Part shown: positions 7,944-16,528 of the stretch, one piece after another
Layout: the number at the start of each line of letters is the position of its first letter
How positions within the stretch are numbered: the stretch's first letter is position 1
Source: Streptosporangiaceae bacterium
GTDB lineage: Bacteria; Actinomycetota; Actinomycetes; Streptosporangiales; Streptosporangiaceae
DNA length: 64,000 bases
Direction: 5' to 3'
Assembly: GCA_025964695.1 (NCBI GenBank)
Contig: JAOPYK010000074.1
Location: forward strand, 95,208-159,207
Notes under the pieces: model-generated
What the model saw: only the letters and a program-made list of their open reading frames with translations
Databases searched by the model: none
What the model was told of the DNA's origin: nothing
Position numbers and translations under genes: made by a program

Positions 7944-9077
7944 ATGCGCCTCCTTCATACGTCCGACTGGCATCTGGGCCGGTCCTTCCACCGTGAGGAC
8001 CTCTTGGGCGCCCAGGCCACTTTCGTCGACCATCTGGTCGAGACCGTTCGGAGCGAGGACGTCGACGCGGTGCTCATCTCCGGTGACGTCTACGACCGGG
8101 CGCTGCCGCCGGTCGATGCCGTACGGCTGTGCAACGAGGCGCTGCGGCGTCTCGCGGACCTGACCCGGGTGGTCCTCATCGCCGGCAACCACGACTCCGC
8201 GCAGCGCCTCGGCTTCGGTGCCGATCTCATGGACGCCGCCGGGGTGCACGTCCGCACCGATCCCGCGGCGGTCGGCAGGCCCGCCATGATCGGCGATGCC
8301 GCGGTCTACGGCATCCCCTATCTGGAGCCGGAGCTGGTCCGCGCCCCCTGGGAGCTGGAGGAGCGCGGTCACGCGGCCGCGCTGGCGGAGGCGATGCGCC
8401 GGATCCGCGCCGATGCCGCCCGCCGCCCCGCGGACACGCCCTCCGTCGTGCTGGCACACGCCTTCGTGACCGGCGGCGAGGCCAGCGACAGCGAACGCGA
8501 CATCTCCGTGGGCGGCGCCGCGCACGTCCCGGCGAGCGTCTTCGACGGTGTGGGCTATGCGGCCCTGGGCCATCTGCACGGCCGTCAGACCATGACCGAA
8601 CGGGTCCGCTACTCCGGTTCCCCGCTGGCCTACTCCTTCTCCGAGGACCGCCAGCGCAAGGGGTGCTGGCTGGTCGAGCTGCGGGACGGCGGGGTGCGCG
8701 CCGAGTTCGCCGAGGCGCCGGTGCCGCGCCGCATCGCCCGGCTGCGCGGCCGGATCGACGAGCTGCTCCTCGCGGACCATTACGAGAAGTACCGGCAGCA
8801 CTGGCTGCAGATCACCCTGACCGACCCGGTGCGGCCCGGCGGCGCGATGGAGCGGCTGCGCCGCCGGTTCCCGTACGCGCTGGTGCTCGGCTTCGAACCC
8901 GAGGGCGGCACGGCCGGCCAGGACCGCAGCTGGAGCGAGCGGATCACCGGCCGCGCGGACCGGGAGCTGGCCCGTGACTTCGTCACCGAGGTCACCGGCA
9001 GCCCCATCGACGACGCCGAGCAGGCCCTGCTCGACGAGGCCTTCCAGCACTGCCGCATCAAGGAGGGCGCGACGTGA
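7944..9077 (+). CDS. sbcD: Exonuclease SbcCD, nuclease subunit SbcD
   Basis: A 377-residue Mre11-type nuclease. The metallophosphoesterase motifs run in order: TSDWHLGRSF at residues 5-14, VLISGDVYDRALPP, LIAGNHDSAQRL, and ALGHLHGRQ. With SbcC it forms the ATP-dependent nuclease that opens hairpins and processes DNA ends. The ATG at 7944 begins MRLLHTSDWH, the normal start; an upstream in-frame start at 7917 is unlikely. sbcC follows after 80 bp that contain a GGCGAGCGAAGC stretch. That stretch looks like the short palindromic motif expanded inside livF near 61.3 kb. Confidence 0.96.
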   Translation: MRLLHTSDWHLGRSFHREDLLGAQATFVDHLVETVRSEDVDAVLISGDVYDRALPPVDAVRLCNEALRRLADLTRVVLIAGNHDSAQRLGFGADLMDAAGVHVRTDPAAVGRPAMIGDAAVYGIPYLEPELVRAPWELEERGHAAALAEAMRRIRADAARRPADTPSVVLAHAFVTGGEASDSERDISVGGAAHVPASVFDGVGYAALGHLHGRQTMTERVRYSGSPLAYSFSEDRQRKGCWLVELRDGGVRAEFAEAPVPRRIARLRGRIDELLLADHYEKYRQHWLQITLTDPVRPGGAMERLRRRFPYALVLGFEPEGGTAGQDRSWSERITGRADRELARDFVTEVTGSPIDDAEQALLDEAFQHCRIKEGAT

Positions 9078-9157
9078 CCGCACCACGAGCCCGGCGGCGC
9101 GTACGGCGAGCGACCGGGGCGGCAGAGCACACCTAGGCGAGCGAAGCAGGAGACGGC

Positions 9158-12100
9158 ATGAGGCTGCACCGACTGACGGTCACCGCTTTCGGGCCGTTCG
9201 CCGGCACCGAGGAGATCGACTTCGACGCGCTGTCCGACGCCGGGCTGTTCCTGATCAACGGCCAGACCGGGGCGGGCAAGACCAGCGTGCTCGACGCGAT
9301 CTCCTTCGCGCTGTTCGGGCAGGTCCCCGGGGCGCGCAACGCGGTCAAGACGCTGCGCAGCGACCACGCGGCGCCAGAGCTGGGCCCCCAGGTGAGGCTG
9401 GAGGCGACCATCCGCGGCCGAGCCTTCCGGATCACCCGCTCGCCGACCTGGGAGCGCCCCAAGAAGCGCGGCACCGGCACCACGAACGAGCAGGCCTCGG
9501 TGATCGTCGAGGAGCGCACCGGCGGCGCCTGGGTCGGCCTCACCACCCGGCTGGACGAGGCGGGAGATCTGATCGGCAGGCTGCTCGGGATGAACGCGGC
9601 GCAGTTCTGCCAGGTGGCGATGCTCCCCCAGGGCGAGTTCGCCGCGTTCCTGCGAGCCGGCGCCGAGGAGCGCCGCAAGGTCCTGGAGAGGCTGTTCGCC
9701 ACCGAGATCTTCACCCGGGTCGAGAAGTGGCTGGCCGAGCACCGGGCGGAGACCCGCCGGGCCGCCGACGAGCTACGCGCCGCGGCCGAGTCGACCGCCG
9801 ACCGGATCGCCGAGACCGCCGGCGTAGAACGGCCCGGCGCCCTCCGGGTGCCCCCGCCCCGCGGCGGCGAGCCCGACTCGGACGTCCAACCCGGCACGTG
9901 TGAGCTGCTCGTGCCCTGGACCACCGAGCTCGCGGCGCAGCTCGCCGCCGGCGGAGCCAGTGCGCTGGCGCTGCGCGAGGAGTCGGCGACGACGCTGGCC
10001 CTGGCGCGGGCGGCCGCCGAGACCGGCCACGCTCTGGGCGAGCGGCAGCGCCGGCACGCCGACGCCCTCCGCCGTCGCGCCGCGCTGGACGAACGCGCTG
10101 CGGATCGCGCGCGACTGGCCGTACGGCTCGAGACCGCACAACGTGCCGACCGGGTCCTGCCGCTGCTCAAGAGCGCCGCCGAGCGTGCGAAGGCGGCCGA
10201 GACCACCCGGGGTGAGGCTGTGGCGGCGCGGGCGGCCACCGGCGAGCTGGTCCCCGGCGCCGCGCCCGACGACGTGCTGAGCAAGGCAGAGCGGGACCGC
10301 CGCGACGAGGCCGCCGCGCTGGAGCAGTTGCGCGGCGACGAGGTGCACCGGGCCCGGCTTGAGCAGGAGCGCGTCACCGAACAGGCCACGCTGGACCGGC
10401 TGAACACCGAGGAGGCCGAGCTGGCCAGGCGGGTCGCCGAGCTGCCCGGAGTGGTGGAGGAGCTGCGCACCGAGCTCGAGACCGTACGGATCCGGGTCGC
10501 CGCGCGCCCCGGCGCGGTCACGGCCGTCGAGGAGGCGGCACGGCGGCTGGAGGCGGCCCGCCGCCGCGACACGCTGATCGGCAGGCTCGCCGAGGCCGAG
10601 TCGGCGCACCGTGCCGCGGTCGACGCGGCGCAGGAGGCCAGGGAAAGGCTCCAGGAGTTGCGGCAGGCCAGACTGGACGGGATGGCCGCCGTGCTCGCGG
10701 GTGAGCTGGTCGACGGGCAGGCGTGCCGGGTCTGTGGTTCGCCCTCGCATCCCGCGCCTGCGGTGAACCCGGGCACGGTGCTGGTCGACGCCGACGAGAA
10801 ACGGTCCGAGCAGGCCTACAACCGGGCGCAGACCGTCCGGGAGGAGACCGCCACCCGGGCCGGCGCGCTGGCGGCCGAGCTGCAGTCGGCACGGGAACAG
10901 GTCGGCGAGCGGCCCGCGGAGGCGCTGGCCACCGAGCTGACCGCGGCCGAGGCGGAGCTGGACACCATCGACGCGATCGCCGGCGGGGCGGCGCGGCTCG
11001 CGGCCGATCTGGCACGGGGCGAGGCCGGCTTGGCGCAGGCCCGCGACGGTCGCGAGGGTGTCGTGCGCGCGCGGGCCGAGTCCCGCGCCCGGATTGCCGA
11101 GCTGACCGCGGAGGCCGAACGGCTGCGGGTCCGGCTGGACGAGGCGCGCGGTGCCGACCCGTCCCTGCAGGCGCGGATCGGCCGGCTGGCAGGCGAGGCC
11201 ACCCTGCTGCAAACCGCCATCGAGGCCCTGACCGCGGCCGAGACCGCGGCGGAGGAGCTGGTACGAGCCCGTACGGCCGCCGAGGACGCCGCCGCGGCCG
11301 AGGGGTTCGGCTCGGCGGCCGAGGCGGCGGACGCCGCGCTGCCCGCCGGAACCCGGGCGGAGCTCAGCGGGCGCGTCCGCACCATCGACGACGAAGAGGC
11401 CGCGGTCCGTGAGCTGCTCGCCGACCCGTCGCTGGAAGCCTCCGCCGCCGCCCCGGCTCCGGACCTCGCGGCGCTGGAGGAGACCCTGACCTCCGCCCAG
11501 GACCTGCACACCGCGATGACCGGCGCGTACGAGCGGTCCCGGCGGCGGTCCGCCCGGCTGGCCGAGCTTTCGGCGCTGCTCTTCGCCCAGGTGGCGGCCT
11601 GGCGGCCGGCGGCGGAGCGTCAGGCCGTCGCGTCCCGGCTCGCCGGACTCGCCACCGGCCAGTCGGCGATGAACCGGCTCAGCATGCGGTTGTCGGCCTA
11701 TGTTCTGGCGGCCAGGCTCGAACAGGTCGTCGCCGCCGCCAACGAACGGCTCGCCCGGATGTCGGCGGGCCGCTACACCCTGGTGCACACCGTCGACAAA
11801 GCCGCCGGTGACCGGCGCGGTGGCAGCGGCGGTCTCGGCCTGCGGGTCATCGACGGCTGGACCGGCCGGCAGCGCGACCCGGTGACCCTCTCCGGCGGGG
11901 AGTCCTTCATCACCTCGCTCTCGCTGGCCCTCGGACTCGCCGACGTGGTCACCGCGGAGGCCGGTGGGGCCGAGATCGGGACGCTCTTCGTCGACGAGGG
12001 CTTCGGCACCCTGGACGAGGACACCCTCGACGAGGTCATGGACGTCCTGGACGGGCTGCGCGACGGGGGCCGGGCGGTCGGCATCGTCAGCCACGTCGCC

Positions 12101-12178
12101 GAACTCCGCACCCGCATTCCCGCTCAGCTCCGCGTGCACAAGGACCGCGCGGGCTCCCGGGTCGCCGTCACCGTGTGA
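9158..12178 (+). CDS. sbcC: Exonuclease SbcCD, SMC-like ATPase subunit SbcC
   Basis: A 1006-residue Rad50-type ATPase. Walker A is GQTGAGKTSVLDA (about residues 37-49) and the Q-loop MLPQGEFAAFLRAG follows near 155. Two long Ala/Glu/Arg coiled-coil arms surround a zinc hook with CRVC (Cys 523 and Cys 526). The C-terminal signature VTLSGGESFITSLSLALGLAD and Walker B TLFVDEGFGTLDEDTLDEV complete the ATPase head. It partners SbcD, encoded 80 bp upstream, and the length is normal. A small ORF is coupled to its stop codon through a TGATG overlap. Confidence 0.96.
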   Translation: MRLHRLTVTAFGPFAGTEEIDFDALSDAGLFLINGQTGAGKTSVLDAISFALFGQVPGARNAVKTLRSDHAAPELGPQVRLEATIRGRAFRITRSPTWERPKKRGTGTTNEQASVIVEERTGGAWVGLTTRLDEAGDLIGRLLGMNAAQFCQVAMLPQGEFAAFLRAGAEERRKVLERLFATEIFTRVEKWLAEHRAETRRAADELRAAAESTADRIAETAGVERPGALRVPPPRGGEPDSDVQPGTCELLVPWTTELAAQLAAGGASALALREESATTLALARAAAETGHALGERQRRHADALRRRAALDERAADRARLAVRLETAQRADRVLPLLKSAAERAKAAETTRGEAVAARAATGELVPGAAPDDVLSKAERDRRDEAAALEQLRGDEVHRARLEQERVTEQATLDRLNTEEAELARRVAELPGVVEELRTELETVRIRVAARPGAVTAVEEAARRLEAARRRDTLIGRLAEAESAHRAAVDAAQEARERLQELRQARLDGMAAVLAGELVDGQACRVCGSPSHPAPAVNPGTVLVDADEKRSEQAYNRAQTVREETATRAGALAAELQSAREQVGERPAEALATELTAAEAELDTIDAIAGGAARLAADLARGEAGLAQARDGREGVVRARAESRARIAELTAEAERLRVRLDEARGADPSLQARIGRLAGEATLLQTAIEALTAAETAAEELVRARTAAEDAAAAEGFGSAAEAADAALPAGTRAELSGRVRTIDDEEAAVRELLADPSLEASAAAPAPDLAALEETLTSAQDLHTAMTGAYERSRRRSARLAELSALLFAQVAAWRPAAERQAVASRLAGLATGQSAMNRLSMRLSAYVLAARLEQVVAAANERLARMSAGRYTLVHTVDKAAGDRRGGSGGLGLRVIDGWTGRQRDPVTLSGGESFITSLSLALGLADVVTAEAGGAEIGTLFVDEGFGTLDEDTLDEVMDVLDGLRDGGRAVGIVSHVAELRTRIPAQLRVHKDRAGSRVAVTV

Positions 12179-12540
12179 TGAGCGCGCCGCCAAGGCAAGC
12201 CGGTCCCAACCGGCACATGGAGGGCGTCGACGGCATCATCTGGGAGCACGGCCGGCGCAACTTCTCCTTGCGAGCCGACGGGCTGCTGTCCATCATCTGC
12301 CCGGTCGGCGACGGTACCCAGGTGGCGGGCGTGGGCATCTTCAAAGGAACCGCCACCAGGAGTTGGGGTCTTCCAGTCTGTCGTCACCGACAAAGAAGCA
12401 ACAGTAGAGCTGGAGACCGTAGACCAAACACAGAAATCCCATCACCAGCCAATAGTCCACGAACATCTCTCAATTCTCGTGAATTGGGTTTTTTGCTACG
12501 TCACTGGCAATTAACTCGACAATGGACAATCTGGGCTTGA
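12178..12540 (+). CDS. Possible small ORF coupled to sbcC, probably frameshifted
   Basis: The ATG overlaps the sbcC stop as TGATG, which suits translational coupling. The first 55 or so codons (HMEGVDGIIWEHGRRNFSL ... VAGVGIFKGTATRSWG) have normal GC-rich codon use. After about 12370 the base composition turns AT-rich. A shift of one frame there opens a different ORF containing VTDKEATVELETVDQTQ that stops near 12513. Either this is a frameshifted gene, or only the first part was coding and the rest is non-coding. I recognise no family. Downstream lies a terminator-like hairpin at 12471-12494. Confidence 0.3.
   Translation: MSAPPRQAGPNRHMEGVDGIIWEHGRRNFSLRADGLLSIICPVGDGTQVAGVGIFKGTATRSWGLPVCRHRQRSNSRAGDRRPNTEIPSPANSPRTSLNSRELGFLLRHWQLTRQWTIWA
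12471..12494 (+). terminator. Intrinsic terminator (CAATTC hairpin with T-tract)
   Basis: CAATTC, loop TCGT, GAATTG, then GG and six T. The AT-rich stem and T-run are rare in this GC-rich sequence and fit a Rho-independent terminator closing the sbcD-sbcC transcript. Confidence 0.6.
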
Positions 12541-12843
12541 TCGCCGCACCCGATGCCGACCTGCGGAATCGCCCCCGAAACCATTGTCACCTGGCACCGC
12601 CGATGAAGTCCGGTGCACTTTAGAACAGTCCCCGGTCGTCCATGAGTGAAGCGATCTCCGGGGGATTTCCCGCGGTCTTTCCCGATGGTCATACGGCCCA
12701 TATGCGTGCTGAGCGCGGTGCGGCCCGAGGCCCGGTGGCCGAGACGAGACTTCGCCTGGAGATCACCTGCCGCACACCTGGACGTCGCGTCGGTAGGCCA
12801 GTTTCGGGGCCGTACCTTTCGGATACCGGATGGAGGCACAGCG
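12541..12843. other. Intergenic stretch before the GDPD gene
   Basis: About 300 bp without a supported gene. Open frames crossing it are continuations of the GDPD frame or antisense shadows with no recognisable protein. A GGAGG ribosome-binding site for the GDPD gene lies at its right end. No clear promoter or RNA structure was identified. Confidence 0.5.
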
Positions 12844-13908
12844 ATGATCGGTTGGCGAGTGGCCGCAGCCGCGGTCCTCGGCGCGGCGGTGCTCATGGCA
12901 CCCGGCAGCGCGATGGCCGCCGCTCACGGCGCCGGGCACCACCAGGCCTTCGACCTCCAGGCGCATCGAGGCGGGTTGGGTCTGCGGGTCGAGAGCACCC
13001 TGGCGTCCTTCGGCCACGGACTCGAGGTCGGTGTCAGCACCCTGGAACTCGACGTTCAGATCACCGAGGACGGCAAGGCCGTCGTCACGCACGACCGCAA
13101 GGTGGATGCCAAGAAGTGCCAGGACACCGGACCGGTCGTGCCCGGCGACCCCGACTATCCGTACGTCGGCAAGTTCGTGAACACGCTGACGCTCAAGCAG
13201 GTCAAGACCCTGGACTGCGGGTCGAAGACGCTGCCCGACTTCCCGCAGCAGGTCGCCGATCCGGGAGCGCGGATGCCGCTGCTCAGCGAGGTGTTCGATC
13301 TGGTCAAGCGCTACCACGCCTGGGGCGTGAAGCTGAACGTCGAGACCAAGGTCGAGGCCGGCGCGCCTGCCGAGACCGCGCCCATGGAGCAGTTCGTCCA
13401 GGTGACGGCCGCCGAGGTCCGCAAGGCGCACATGATCCGCCAGGTGACCATTGAGAGCTTCGACTGGAGTTCGCTCATGCGGATGCGCCAGGTCGAGCCG
13501 AGGCTGCCCCTGGTGGCACTGACGAACTACGACTTCCTGCAGACCGGGCAGCCGGGGAAGTCGCCCTGGCTGGGCGGCATCGACATCGACGACTTCGGCG
13601 GTGACCCGCTCAAGGCGATCAAGTCGTTCGGGGCGTCGGCGTTCTCACCGGTGCACGGCTTCCCGCAGGACGGGAAGATCACCGACCCCGGCTACCGGCC
13701 ATACGTCACGAAGGCGATGGTGGACGAGGCGCACGGCCTCGACATCAAGGTCATCCCCTGGACCGTCGACGACGCCCCCACGATGAACAAGCTCATCGAT
13801 GACGGGGTCGACGGCATGATCACCGACTATCCGGACCGGCTGCGCGCGGTGCTGGCCGACCGCGGGTTCCGGCTACCGCGCCCATACCACCTGCACCACC
13901 AGAAGTAG
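12844..13908 (+). CDS. Secreted glycerophosphodiester phosphodiesterase
   Basis: A 354-residue GDPD-family enzyme that releases glycerol-3-phosphate from glycerophosphodiesters. Residues 1-26 form a Sec signal peptide ending in SAMA-A, so it is probably exported. The catalytic motif QAHRGG (His 41), the Glu in ESTLASF, ELDVQITEDGKAVVTHD with its second catalytic His, and the C-terminal VIPWTVDDAPTMNKLIDDGVDG are all typical. Start ATG 12844 follows GGAGG at suitable spacing. It is convergent with the Cpn10-like gene, separated by a long inverted repeat. Confidence 0.93.
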   Translation: MIGWRVAAAAVLGAAVLMAPGSAMAAAHGAGHHQAFDLQAHRGGLGLRVESTLASFGHGLEVGVSTLELDVQITEDGKAVVTHDRKVDAKKCQDTGPVVPGDPDYPYVGKFVNTLTLKQVKTLDCGSKTLPDFPQQVADPGARMPLLSEVFDLVKRYHAWGVKLNVETKVEAGAPAETAPMEQFVQVTAAEVRKAHMIRQVTIESFDWSSLMRMRQVEPRLPLVALTNYDFLQTGQPGKSPWLGGIDIDDFGGDPLKAIKSFGASAFSPVHGFPQDGKITDPGYRPYVTKAMVDEAHGLDIKVIPWTVDDAPTMNKLIDDGVDGMITDYPDRLRAVLADRGFRLPRPYHLHHQK

Positions 13909-13916
13909 GGCCGAGA

Positions 13917-13974
13917 GCACCGGTCTCTATCTCGAGCCCCGGTACCCGGGGCTCAGAGGTAGAGACCGGTGCCG
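13917..13974. terminator. Long inverted repeat, probable bidirectional terminator
   Basis: The left arm GCACCGGTCTCTATCTC-GAGCCCCGG pairs with the right arm CCGGGGCTCAGAGGTAGAGACCGGTGC around a TAC-type loop, with one mismatch and one bulge. It lies between the convergent GDPD and Cpn10-like genes. The right arm overlaps the last codons and stop of the Cpn10-like gene. Confidence 0.65.
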
Positions 13975-14273
13975 TGCTCCGGGCGCACGTTGGCGATGGC
14001 GTGCAGGTCGCGCTCGCGCATGACGAGATAGTCCGTGCCCTGGATCTCGACCTCGTACTGCTCCTCGGGGTGGAACAGGACCCGGTCGCCCACCTTGACC
14101 GTGCGCACGTGGTGCCCGACCCCGCAGACCTCACCCCAGGCGAGGCGATTCTCCTGTTTCACCGTCGCCGGGATGACGATGCCACCGGAGCTCCGGCGTT
14201 CCTCCTGATCCCGCTCGACACGGATCATCACCCGGTCGTGCAGCATCTGCACTTCGAACTTCGCCTCGGACAT
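13953..14273 (-). CDS. GroES/Cpn10-like co-chaperonin
   Basis: A 106-residue protein with the Cpn10 fold: HDRVMIRVERDQEERRSSGG (mobile-loop type N-terminal strand), GIVIPATVKQ, a GEVCGVG turn, VKVGDRVLFHPEEQ, and DYLVMRERDLHAIA at the C-terminus. It differs enough from housekeeping GroES to be a divergent second copy; no groEL is adjacent. Its start lies 9 bp after the stop of a secreted trypsin-like protease on the same strand, so the two are probably co-transcribed. What substrate or chaperonin it serves is unknown. Confidence 0.85.
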   Translation of the reverse strand: MSEAKFEVQMLHDRVMIRVERDQEERRSSGGIVIPATVKQENRLAWGEVCGVGHHVRTVKVGDRVLFHPEEQYEVEIQGTDYLVMRERDLHAIANVRPEHGTGLYL

Positions 14274-14282
14274 TCTGTGATT

Positions 14283-15044
14283 TTACTGCTCAAAGGGCAG
14301 AGTCAGGGCCGGGAGCCTGGTGTAGACCCCCGGATAGCCCGGACGCGCGCACCCGTACGCCCACGAGGTGAGCCCGGCCAGCCGGTCACCGACGAGCAAC
14401 GGGCCGCCGCTGTCCAGTAGGCAGGTGTCGGCCTGCGGGGAACCGGCGCAGACCATGTCCCCGGCGTCGAAGGCCGATCCGTAGGCCTGCGCGCAGCCGG
14501 CGTCGCTCACCAGGGGGACCGAGGCCGCCCGCAGCCGGGTGTTGAGCAGGTCGTTCTCGGAGGTCGTGCCCCAGCCGAGCACCACTCCCGAGGCGCCCGG
14601 CCGGTAGACGTCTCGTCCGGCGAGGCGGACGACGGGCCGGTCGAGGGCGCCGGACAGGGTCAGCACGGCCACGTCGTCGTGCTCGACGGTCTCGCCCTTG
14701 AAGGTCGTCTCGTGGAAGCCCGGATGCACCCAGACCTTCGTGACCTTGACCGTGGCGCCGTCGTGGTCGCGCAGATCGCTGCGCCCGAAGGTCACCGACA
14801 GGGCTCCGGGGGCGCGACGGAACAGTGTCACGCAGTGCGCCGCCGTGACGACCTTGTCGGGTGCGATCAGGGCACCGCCGCAGAACTGCCCGGACGGACG
14901 CAGGAACAGCAGCGGTGAGCCGACCGACGCCAGCCAGGGATACCTCTGGGCGCTGACCGGGGCTCCTCCGACCACCGCCGAGGCGGGCGCGGCGGAGGCG
15001 ATCACTACTCCGGCGGCCACGGCGGCCAGGGGCATCAGGCGCAT
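14283..15044 (-). CDS. Secreted trypsin-like serine protease
   Basis: A 253-residue S1-family protease. The signal peptide covers about residues 1-23 (ending ASA), and the mature-type N-terminus VVGG follows directly, with no long propeptide. The catalytic triad is visible: His 70 in TAAHC, Asp in EHDDVAVL (about 123), and Ser 212 in LLDSGGPL. The Asp six residues before the Ser is replaced by a CLL context, so trypsin-like specificity is uncertain. ATG 15044 with GGAGG upstream is chosen over a longer frame. It is divergent from the aminotransferase gene. Confidence 0.92.
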   Translation of the reverse strand: MRLMPLAAVAAGVVIASAAPASAVVGGAPVSAQRYPWLASVGSPLLFLRPSGQFCGGALIAPDKVVTAAHCVTLFRRAPGALSVTFGRSDLRDHDGATVKVTKVWVHPGFHETTFKGETVEHDDVAVLTLSGALDRPVVRLAGRDVYRPGASGVVLGWGTTSENDLLNTRLRAASVPLVSDAGCAQAYGSAFDAGDMVCAGSPQADTCLLDSGGPLLVGDRLAGLTSWAYGCARPGYPGVYTRLPALTLPFEQ

Positions 15045-15253
15045 CGGGGGCACCTCCGTCGGGGGGAGGCCGCCCACGTTAACCGTGATCACCCGTATGC
15101 GACAGCGCCTCGTCCTGATCCGGACGCCGTTGCCGGGTACGGTCATCGGCCCGGCCGGGCGAGGTCCAGGGGTCAGCAGGCCCTATCCTTCGAAGTCGAC
15201 CACTCCACCGGCTCACCACCGAGCTCACCGCCACCGGCGAAGGGAAGACCGTG

Positions 15254-16522
15254 ATGTCCTCGGCACCGCGCATCGACGAGCTGACCGCGCAGCGCGACCG
15301 CGCTCTGCGTGACTACGAGGCCCTGGTCGAGCGTGGTCTGTCCCTCAACCTGACCAGGGGCAAGCCGTCGGCGCAGCAACTCGACCTCTCCAATGCTCTG
15401 CTGGGGTTGCCCGGCGGCCATACCGCCGCCGACGGGACCGACTGCCGCAACTACGGCGGCCTGGCGGGGCTTGCGGAGATGTCCGCGCTGTTCAGCGGCT
15501 TCCTGCAGGTGCCGGCCGCGCAGCTGGTGGCGGCGGGCAACTCCAGCCTGGCGTTGATGCACGACTCCATCGTGCACGCGCTGTTCAGCCGGCTGCCGGG
15601 CGCCGAGCGCCGCTGGGCGGACGAGCCGCGGATCGCGTTCCTGTGCCCGGTCCCCGGTTACGACCGGCACTTCGCCCTGTGCGAGCGGTTCGGGATCGAG
15701 ATGATCCCCGTGCCGATGACCGCCGAGGGCCCCGACATGGACGTCGTGGAGCGGCTCGTGGCGCAGGACCCGGCCGTCAAGGGCATCTGGTGCGTGCCCA
15801 AGTACAGCAACCCGGACGGGGTCTGCTACAGCGACGAGACCGTGCGCAGGCTGGCCGCCATGACCACCGCCGCACCGGACTTCCGGATCTTCTGGGACAA
15901 CGCCTACACGGTGCACCACCTCACCGACGCTCCAGTGGAGATCGCCGATCTGCCGGCCGCGTGCGCCGAGAGCGGCAACCCCGACCGGGTCCTCGTCTAT
16001 GGCTCCACCTCGAAGATCACCTGGGCCGGTGCCGGGGTCGCCTTCTTCGGCTCGTCCCCGGCCAACGTGGCCTGGTTCATCGGCCACACCGGCAAGCGCA
16101 CCATCGGGCCCGACAAGATCAACCAGCTTCGCCATGTGGCGTTGCTCCGCGACGAGGAGGGCGTCCGTGAGCACATGCGGCGCCACGCCGAGCTGATCCG
16201 GCCGAAGTTCGAGGTGGTCGACCGGATTCTTACCGAGGAGCTGGGCGGCACCGGGCTGGCGACCTGGTCCACGCCCGCGGGAGGCTACTTCATCTGCCTG
16301 GAGGTACCCGACGGGTGCGCCCGGGAGGTCGTGAGCCGGGCGGCGCGCGCGGGCATCGCCCTCACGCCCGCCGGGGCCACTCATCCCTACGGGAAGGACC
16401 CCCGGGACCGCACCATCCGCATCGCCCCCACCTACCCGGATCTCAAGGAGGTCGAGCTCGCGATCAGCGGCCTGGCCACCTGCGTCCGCCTGGTCGGGAC
16501 CGAGAAGCTCCTCGAAAGCTGA
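15254..16522 (+). CDS. Aspartate aminotransferase-type PLP enzyme (class I/II, PF12897 group)
   Basis: About 422 residues. The start LNLTRGKPSAQQLDLS and the downstream CRNYGG and LVAAGNSSLALMHD are diagnostic for the actinobacterial aspartate aminotransferase subgroup, which is distinct from classic AspC. PLP-site elements are FWDNAYTVHHL (Asp-x-Ala-Tyr) and the Schiff-base Lys in GSTSKITWAGAG. PKYSNPDG supplies the conserved Asn-Pro-Asp-Gly. It likely interconverts aspartate/glutamate and their 2-oxoacids. GTG 15251 immediately precedes ATG 15254, and either could start it. Confidence 0.92.
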   Translation: MSSAPRIDELTAQRDRALRDYEALVERGLSLNLTRGKPSAQQLDLSNALLGLPGGHTAADGTDCRNYGGLAGLAEMSALFSGFLQVPAAQLVAAGNSSLALMHDSIVHALFSRLPGAERRWADEPRIAFLCPVPGYDRHFALCERFGIEMIPVPMTAEGPDMDVVERLVAQDPAVKGIWCVPKYSNPDGVCYSDETVRRLAAMTTAAPDFRIFWDNAYTVHHLTDAPVEIADLPAACAESGNPDRVLVYGSTSKITWAGAGVAFFGSSPANVAWFIGHTGKRTIGPDKINQLRHVALLRDEEGVREHMRRHAELIRPKFEVVDRILTEELGGTGLATWSTPAGGYFICLEVPDGCAREVVSRAARAGIALTPAGATHPYGKDPRDRTIRIAPTYPDLKEVELAISGLATCVRLVGTEKLLES

Positions 16523-16528
16523 GGCCCG

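Noticed and set aside
9773..12193. An 806-codon minus-strand frame over sbcC
   Set aside because: Antisense to SbcC, whose Walker motifs and zinc hook are unmistakable.
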